Positions 4,685-8,241 of a DNA stretch of 8,241 nt are shown here, piece by piece. The translations under genes were made by a program, and so were the position numbers. The first letter of the stretch is position 1. The number at the start of each line of letters is the position of its first letter. Location: contig CAZRWL010000031.1 in assembly GCA_964603935.1 (NCBI GenBank), forward strand, positions 1 through 8,241, written 5' to 3'. A model generated the notes under the pieces. The model was not told the DNA's origin and ran no database searches. It saw only the letters and a list, made by a program, of their open reading frames with translations. Source of the stretch: GWB1-37-8 sp964603935 (lineage in GTDB: Bacteria > Patescibacteriota > Microgenomatia > Levybacterales > UBA12049).

Positions 4685-4756
4685 GCGGATGTAATTCAGT
4701 GGTAGAATGCTTCCTTGCCAAGGAAGATGTCACCGGTTCGAATCCGGCCATCCGCT
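4685..4756 (+). tRNA. tRNA-Gly (GCC)
   Basis: The cloverleaf is nearly perfect. The acceptor GCGGATG pairs with CATCCGC, and the D-stem is ATTC/GAAT. The anticodon stem CTTCC/GGAAG encloses TTGCCAA, with anticodon GCC at 4717-4719. The T-arm ACCGG-TTCGAAT-CCGGC has one A-C mismatch at its outer pair. The discriminator is T, followed by CAG, so CCA must be added after transcription. The small membrane-protein gene begins 40 bases downstream. Confidence 0.95.
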
Positions 4757-4796
4757 CAGAAAATTACAGAAGCAACTCGAAAGCTACAATAAATAA

Positions 4797-5081
4797 GTGA
4801 AACATCTCACAAAATATCTCTTTATAATTATTCTGCTTTTATCAAGTTATCATCTTGTGCGCGATATACTTCAAGCTCTAGATATTCACAGCTCATTTAC
4901 AAATGTATTTCACAGACCTCATCTTTGGTGTGGTAGCTATTGTGATTACGTTACTTTCCCTTTGGATATTCTCGGACTTGTTGGTTCTTTAGTTGTATTA
5001 AAGAGAAAAAAATTAGGAATTATAGGAAAAATTATTCTTTTTTCTTTACCCTTATGGCTATTGGCAGTAATCCTACCCTAG
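4797..5081 (+). CDS. Small three-helix membrane protein of unknown function
   Basis: The 94-residue product has three hydrophobic segments: residues 6-20 (KYLFIIILLLSSYHL), 52-68 (VTFPLDILGLVGSLVVL) and 74-93 (GIIGKIILFSLPLWLLAVIL), with a positive patch KRKK before the third. The loop between the first two contains HRPHLWCGSYCDY (39-51), where His42, Cys45 and Cys49 could bind a metal or form a disulfide. I do not recognise a named family. The only plausible start is GTG 4797, since TAA precedes it directly in frame and no other Met occurs. No Shine-Dalgarno sequence is present. It probably shares a transcript with tRNA-Gly. Confidence 0.65.
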   Translation: MKHLTKYLFIIILLLSSYHLVRDILQALDIHSSFTNVFHRPHLWCGSYCDYVTFPLDILGLVGSLVVLKRKKLGIIGKIILFSLPLWLLAVILP

Positions 5082-5100
5082 CATAACCCCAAGCAACTCC

Positions 5101-5131
5101 AAGGATCAACCTTGTGTCAAGGTTGATCCTT
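5101..5131. repeat. REP-type hairpin, perfect 14-bp stem, at the 3' end of the transposase
   Basis: AAGGATCAACCTTG (5101-5114) is exactly complementary to CAAGGTTGATCCTT (5118-5131), with loop TGT. The element overlaps the transposase stop codon. It shares the core CCTTGTGTCAAGG with the hairpin at 5829-5859. It may mark the transposon end and may also stop transcription between two convergent genes. Confidence 0.75.
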
Positions 5132-5813
5132 AACAACTATCCTCCAAGATCAAATCTTGAAGAATTTCGGAAGAATCTGCCAAATAATCTTCGACAAAGC
5201 TCTGGTAGGACAAAATGTCTTTCACATTTGGTTTTCTTGCGCTTTTAAAGTAATTTAAAACTTCATCAATTTTAACCCAGCTTGCTTTTTTATGCCCCAA
5301 ATAATATGGGTAACTTGAGAAGTCTAGAAAATTAATTTTTGTTTTTGATTTCATTAGTTTTATTGAATTTAGATGAATATAGCGGGAAAGATGAAGAAGG
5401 TACTCATCGGTTTCAATATTTGCAGCTTTGTATATTCCCTGAAAAAGCGGTCCGACTCTTTTGTATTTTTTATTAAAATACATCGCGTAACCCGTTGAAA
5501 GACGACGCATAAATTTTACTATTCCGTCTTTTGAAATTTGCTTTAATTGCAAATGAATATGATTCGGCATTAAAGCAAACGAGATTAGATTTATTTCATT
5601 ATATAGGTTTAGAGGAATAAACCTAGAAGTACGTGCTCCTAACTGAACAGGATTCTGCAGCTCTTCAATTGGAGATAGATACATTCTCATGTAATGGAGG
5701 AAAATCGAGCAATCTTGTTCATCCAAAAATATTTCTCTTTTCTCAACGCCCCGATTATAAACATGATAATATCCGTTTTCCAGGTATATTTTGACGGTAT
5801 TTTTACTGGGCAT
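5130..5813 (-). CDS. REP-associated tyrosine transposase (Y1_Tnp/RAYT)
   Basis: The 227-residue product starts with GYYHVYNRGVEKREIF (14-29), the family opening. The H-x-H of the HUH metal site is NHIHL (His85, His87). The helix STGYAMYFNKKYKRVGPLFQG (106-126) carries the catalytic tyrosine, either Tyr109 or Tyr112, and the characteristic GPLFQGIYKA. The region HLSRYIHLNS (141-150) is also typical. RAYTs nick and join single-stranded DNA at REP hairpins and are usually single-copy domesticated transposases. ATG 5813 is chosen over the longer frame to 5900, because the extra 29 codons run through the upstream REP hairpin and an 11-bp tandem repeat. All key residues look intact, so the gene is probably functional. 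Confidence 0.88.
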   Translation of the reverse strand: MPSKNTVKIYLENGYYHVYNRGVEKREIFLDEQDCSIFLHYMRMYLSPIEELQNPVQLGARTSRFIPLNLYNEINLISFALMPNHIHLQLKQISKDGIVKFMRRLSTGYAMYFNKKYKRVGPLFQGIYKAANIETDEYLLHLSRYIHLNSIKLMKSKTKINFLDFSSYPYYLGHKKASWVKIDEVLNYFKSARKPNVKDILSYQSFVEDYLADSSEILQDLILEDSC

Positions 5814-5828
5814 ACGAATACTATTGCA

Positions 5829-5859
5829 AAGGTTGATCCTTGTGTCAAGGACCGACCTT
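5829..5859. repeat. REP-type hairpin upstream of the transposase
   Basis: AAGGTTGATCCTTG (5829-5842) and CAAGGACCGACCTT (5846-5859) form a 14-position stem with one wobble and one mismatch, loop TGT. The CCTTGTGTCAAGG core equals that of the hairpin at 5101-5131, but the outer arms differ. It also lies between ahcY and the transposase and could end ahcY transcripts. Confidence 0.7.
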
Positions 5860-5895
5860 GGAAATACCTTGGGAATATCTTGAGAATATGAGAAT
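5855..5895. repeat. Degenerate 11-bp tandem repeat
   Basis: Consecutive units read ACCTTGGAAAT, ACCTTGGGAAT, ATCTTGAGAAT and a shortened ATGAGAAT. The period of 11 is not a multiple of three, which argues that this stretch is not coding. It begins in the arm of the REP hairpin and ends 13 bases from the ahcY stop. Confidence 0.6.
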
Positions 5896-5907
5896 AACAA
5901 ACCCTAT

Positions 5908-7176
5908 CTACTTCGTGCCTTCGGTCCAGGAGGAGAGATAAATTTCCTGTTCTTTTGTTAATTTATCAATCGAAATCCCCATTGACTGCAATTTAAGACT
6001 TGCCACTTCCTTATCTAATTTTTTCGGCAGCACATGCACTTTGTTTTCCAGTTTTCCGCGGTTTTTTAGAAAAAACTCAACTGCCAAAGCCTGATTTGCA
6101 AAAGACATATCCATAACTTCTGCCGGATGCCCATCTGCTGCAGCCAAATTTACCAAACGCCCTTCTCCCAAAATATAAATCTTTTTCCCGTTTTTCAATA
6201 CATATTCCTCCAAAGAATTTCGCAATGTTCTTTTTGAACGGGCTGTCTTTTTAAGTCCTGCCATATCTATTTCAACATCAAAATGTCCCGAGTTAGCAAG
6301 TATTGCTCCATCCTTTAAAAGTTTTATTACACCCATACCAATTACTCCTTTGTCTCCGGTCGCCGAAACAAAAATGTCGCCAATTTTGGCAGCTTCATTC
6401 ATCTTCATAACTCTAAATCCGTCCATCGCCGCCTCAAGCGCCCGCACCGAATCAACTTCCGTAGCTATGACATTTGCCCCCAAACCCGCAGCTCTTGAAG
6501 CAATTCCTCTTGAACACCAACCATAACCCGCAACAACAAAATTCTTTCCGGCTAGTAAAGTATTTGTGGCGCGGATTATCCCATCAATCGTTGATTGCCC
6601 TGTTCCATAACGATTGTCAAACAGATGTTTTGTGTCGGAATCATTAACCGCGATCACGGGAAGCTTCAATGCGCTATCTCTTTCCATTGCTTTCAATCTA
6701 ATTACTCCCGTCGTAGTCTCCTCCGCTGACCCGATAATATTTTTCATCAAGTCTTTTCTTTTCGTATGCAAAAGATGGATTAAGTCTCCTCCGTCATCCA
6801 AAGTAACCTGCGGATTGAAATCTAAAGCTTGTTCCAAATGCTTATTGTAAATTTTATTGTCTTCGCCGTGAATTGCAAAAACAGGAACTCCATAATCTTT
6901 GACCAGAGACGCAGCAACAGCATCTTGCGTTGACAGGGGGTTGGACGCGCACAGAACAACATTTGCTCCGCCTGCCTTAAGAGCTATCACAAGATTTGCT
7001 GTTTCAGATGTAACATGCAAACACGCTGCGATAGTCAGACCTCTCAATAATTTTGAGTCTGCAAATCTTTTCTGAATTATTTTAAGAACCGGCATTTGCT
7101 GTCCTGCCCATTCTATTTTTAACTTTCCGATTGGAGCAAGGGATAAATCCTTGACGTCAAAGTCATTTTTCTTCAT
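5908..7176 (-). CDS. ahcY: Adenosylhomocysteinase (S-adenosyl-L-homocysteine hydrolase)
   Basis: This NAD-dependent cytoplasmic enzyme reversibly splits S-adenosylhomocysteine, the by-product of methylation, into adenosine and homocysteine. The 422-residue chain covers the whole family. It shows CLHVTSETA with His54, TLDDGGD (125-131), AEETTTGV (151-158), VNDSDTKHLFDN with Lys183 and Asp187, the NAD-binding GYGWCSRG (217-224), and NSGHFD with His298. The C-terminus ends in YLSSWTEGT, as in the shorter archaeal and Thermotoga-type enzymes, and lacks the insertion of the long form. ATG 7176 is preferred over the in-frame TTG at 7185 because the family starts near this point. The ATG lies 11 bases after the kinase stop, so the two form an operon. 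A TAAAAT about eight bases before the ATG might be an internal promoter. Confidence 0.95.
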   Translation of the reverse strand: MKKNDFDVKDLSLAPIGKLKIEWAGQQMPVLKIIQKRFADSKLLRGLTIAACLHVTSETANLVIALKAGGANVVLCASNPLSTQDAVAASLVKDYGVPVFAIHGEDNKIYNKHLEQALDFNPQVTLDDGGDLIHLLHTKRKDLMKNIIGSAEETTTGVIRLKAMERDSALKLPVIAVNDSDTKHLFDNRYGTGQSTIDGIIRATNTLLAGKNFVVAGYGWCSRGIASRAAGLGANVIATEVDSVRALEAAMDGFRVMKMNEAAKIGDIFVSATGDKGVIGMGVIKLLKDGAILANSGHFDVEIDMAGLKKTARSKRTLRNSLEEYVLKNGKKIYILGEGRLVNLAAADGHPAEVMDMSFANQALAVEFFLKNRGKLENKVHVLPKKLDKEVASLKLQSMGISIDKLTKEQEIYLSSWTEGTK

Positions 7177-7187
7177 AATGCGCAATT

Positions 7188-8144
7188 TTACAACTTTATC
7201 AGACTTTTAAAGTTTTGTCTATATCTATTTTCAAATTCTTTTTTCGTATATTTATGCTCCTGGGATCCGTAATTTTCTACGGCGTATGCGGCTGCAACTG
7301 CGCCCATTTGTCCGCAGACCTGCAAATCAAACTTTCTTTGCAATCCTGCTAAAAATCCGCCCCGCCAAGCATCACCTGCGCCTGTCGGATCCGCAATTTC
7401 CTTGGGCCTTGCAGCTGATATTCCATAAGTTTTTGTTGGAGTTTTGATAACTGCGCCTTTTTCACCAAGAGTGGTAATAGTAATTTTGCTAGTAAATATT
7501 TTTTTCCAATTTTTTATTCTCGTTTTGATAATATTTATTTCATAATCATTGCCGATTAAATATTTACAATTCGTAACGCCAAGTTCTAAATCCTTGTCGG
7601 AAACCGCAGTTAAGATAAATCCCGGATCAAACATGTAGGGAATTTTAAGTTTTACCGCTTGTTTCACCAGGGACATTGACCCTTCCGCCCCGCAAGGCCC
7701 TATCAACAACAAATCTTTATTTGAAGCTACACCCTTGGGGTGTAGATACAAAACTTTCTTAAGATCCAAGCTCTTGATTTTTTCCGATGCTCCATAAAAA
7801 TATCCCCAGATTTGGTTATCGGTTTTGTCATTCATACTAAAACCGGTAGAGGTGTAATTATTTTTATCTACCAAAACTTGGCTTAAATCTATTTTTAATT
7901 TCGCGAATGCTTTTTTGTATTCCGCAAAATCTTTTCCCGCGATTGAAAAAAGAACATGCGGTGTTGATAAAAGCGCCATTGTGTAGGAAACATTTCCCGC
8001 AGTTCCGCCCCTGCGTCTTTCAAATTTATTGACGATAAAAGATAAATTGATTTGGTGGATTTTATCGGGAAGAATATGGTCGCCGAAGCGCCCGGGGAAA
8101 TTCATTATGTAGTCATAAGCAATCGTCCCGGTAACTATAATCAT
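7188..8144 (-). CDS. PfkB-family carbohydrate/nucleoside kinase, probably adenosine kinase
   Basis: The 318-residue product has the ribokinase fold. The first PfkB signature is RRRGGTAGNVSY (43-54), with a Gly-Gly turn and Asn51. The second is DPTGAGDAWRGGF (252-264), with catalytic Asp258 in the anion hole GAGD. Other family elements are FDPG (172-175), GND (198-200) and TTLGEKGAV (224-232). PfkB kinases phosphorylate sugars or nucleosides with ATP. Substrate is inferred from context: ahcY follows 11 bases later and produces adenosine, which an adenosine kinase would turn into AMP. Ribokinase or another nucleoside specificity cannot be ruled out. tRNA-Phe lies 41 bases upstream on the same strand. 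No Shine-Dalgarno sequence precedes the ATG, which follows a run of Ts. Confidence 0.88.
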   Translation of the reverse strand: MIIVTGTIAYDYIMNFPGRFGDHILPDKIHQINLSFIVNKFERRRGGTAGNVSYTMALLSTPHVLFSIAGKDFAEYKKAFAKLKIDLSQVLVDKNNYTSTGFSMNDKTDNQIWGYFYGASEKIKSLDLKKVLYLHPKGVASNKDLLLIGPCGAEGSMSLVKQAVKLKIPYMFDPGFILTAVSDKDLELGVTNCKYLIGNDYEINIIKTRIKNWKKIFTSKITITTLGEKGAVIKTPTKTYGISAARPKEIADPTGAGDAWRGGFLAGLQRKFDLQVCGQMGAVAAAYAVENYGSQEHKYTKKEFENRYRQNFKSLIKL

Positions 8145-8151
8145 AAAAAAC

Positions 8152-8185
8152 GGCTAGCCCTGAGCGAGCAAAGCGAGTCGAAGGG
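8152..8185. repeat. Dispersed-repeat-like element between tRNA-Phe and the kinase gene
   Basis: The 28-base segment 8158-8185 is bounded by CCCT and AGGG and contains GCGAG twice. It resembles short intergenic repeats of the form CCCTGAGCGAAGTCGAAGGG, recalled from many bacterial genomes; this is recognition from memory, not a search. The overlapping GGCTAGCC (8152-8159) is palindromic. Internal pairing beyond the CCCT/AGGG ends is poor. Confidence 0.35.
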
Positions 8186-8241
8186 TGCCGAGGTTCAGAA
8201 TCGAACTGAAATAGCCTGTTCTTCAGACAGGTGCCTTGACC
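8186..8241 (-). tRNA. tRNA-Phe (GAA), 5' part beyond window
   Basis: The anticodon arm CCTGT-CTGAAGA-ACAGG gives anticodon GAA (forward 8222-8224). The T-arm TTCAG-TTCGATT-CTGAA is perfect. The 3' acceptor strand CCTCGGC is followed by discriminator A and then CCC, so CCA is not encoded. The 5' acceptor strand and the first part of the D-arm lie beyond the right edge. The PfkB kinase gene follows downstream. Confidence 0.93.

Larger units (their letters stand above)
5101..5859 (-). mobile_element. RAYT/REP unit (REPtron-like)
   Basis: A single Y1-type transposase gene is enclosed by two hairpins with the same core and the same 13-base arm AAGGTTGATCCTT. This is the organisation of REP-associated tyrosine transposases, which act on single-stranded DNA at hairpin ends and create no target duplications. 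The unit lies between a small membrane gene and ahcY. Its true borders and present mobility are not proven. Confidence 0.55.

Noticed and set aside
4539..4751. A 70-residue minus-strand open frame containing MAGFEPVTSSLARKH
   Set aside because: It is antisense to tRNA-Gly; this peptide is a familiar artefact of translating tRNA genes backwards.
5814..5900. Longer start for the transposase
   Set aside because: The extra 29 codons cross the REP hairpin and an 11-bp repeat whose period breaks the frame, and the family begins near residue 14 of the shorter form.
6614..6850. Plus-strand open frame inside ahcY, and similar ones at 1080-1277, 4004-4243 and 5694-5891
   Set aside because: All are antisense shadows of well-supported genes, without motifs of their own.
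3..8144. UGA recoding, as in Absconditabacteria or Gracilibacteria
   Set aside because: The long enzymes ahcY and the PfkB kinase contain no in-frame TGA; a recoded genome would use many.
1..8241. CRISPR array
   Set aside because: No regularly spaced direct repeats with spacers were seen; the only tandem repeat has an 11-base period and no spacers.

Overview
This is a low-GC bacterial window with compact genes, short intergenic gaps and single tRNA genes scattered among protein genes. None of the three tRNA genes encodes its CCA end. The long enzymes read through without an internal TGA, so the ordinary bacterial code applies and the UGA-glycine lineages are excluded. Small orphan families, a RAYT-type transposase with hairpin repeats, a decayed GIY-YIG nuclease and AT-rich -10 boxes directly before start codons would fit a Candidate Phyla Radiation (Patescibacteria) genome, perhaps Microgenomates-like. 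That placement is inference; no marker gene here proves it.

Left part (1-2807). The window opens in the last 25 codons of a gene resembling the end of DNA topoisomerase I. Its TGA stop is followed, in the same frame, by a three-fold zinc-ribbon protein. Next comes an AT-rich block. On the minus strand it carries an M23 metallopeptidase, a DUF2007 protein and a broken GIY-YIG nuclease. On the plus strand it carries a zeta-toxin-like P-loop protein followed 4 bases later by a DUF2188 protein. A decayed second copy of the zinc-ribbon gene's 3' end lies just past this block, so the block is bracketed by related sequence.

Middle part (2808-5100). On the minus strand are a membrane-anchored HIT-like protein with a modified histidine triad, tRNA-Gln(TTG) with a hairpin-rich leader, and an unrecognised lipoprotein. 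On the plus strand are tRNA-Gly(GCC) and a small GTG-started membrane protein.

Right part (5101-8241), all on the minus strand. It contains a REP-associated tyrosine transposase framed by two related hairpins, then ahcY (S-adenosylhomocysteine hydrolase), a PfkB-family kinase that is probably an adenosine kinase, and the 3' part of tRNA-Phe(GAA). AhcY and the kinase form a natural pair: AhcY splits S-adenosylhomocysteine into homocysteine and adenosine, and the kinase removes the adenosine, pulling a reversible reaction forward.

Themes worth following are leaderless-type promoters at four genes, tRNA genes 40-75 bases upstream of a same-strand protein gene in all three cases, the zeta/DUF2188 pair as a possible toxin-antitoxin module, the in-frame topoisomerase/zinc-ribbon split, and the REP hairpins around the transposase.
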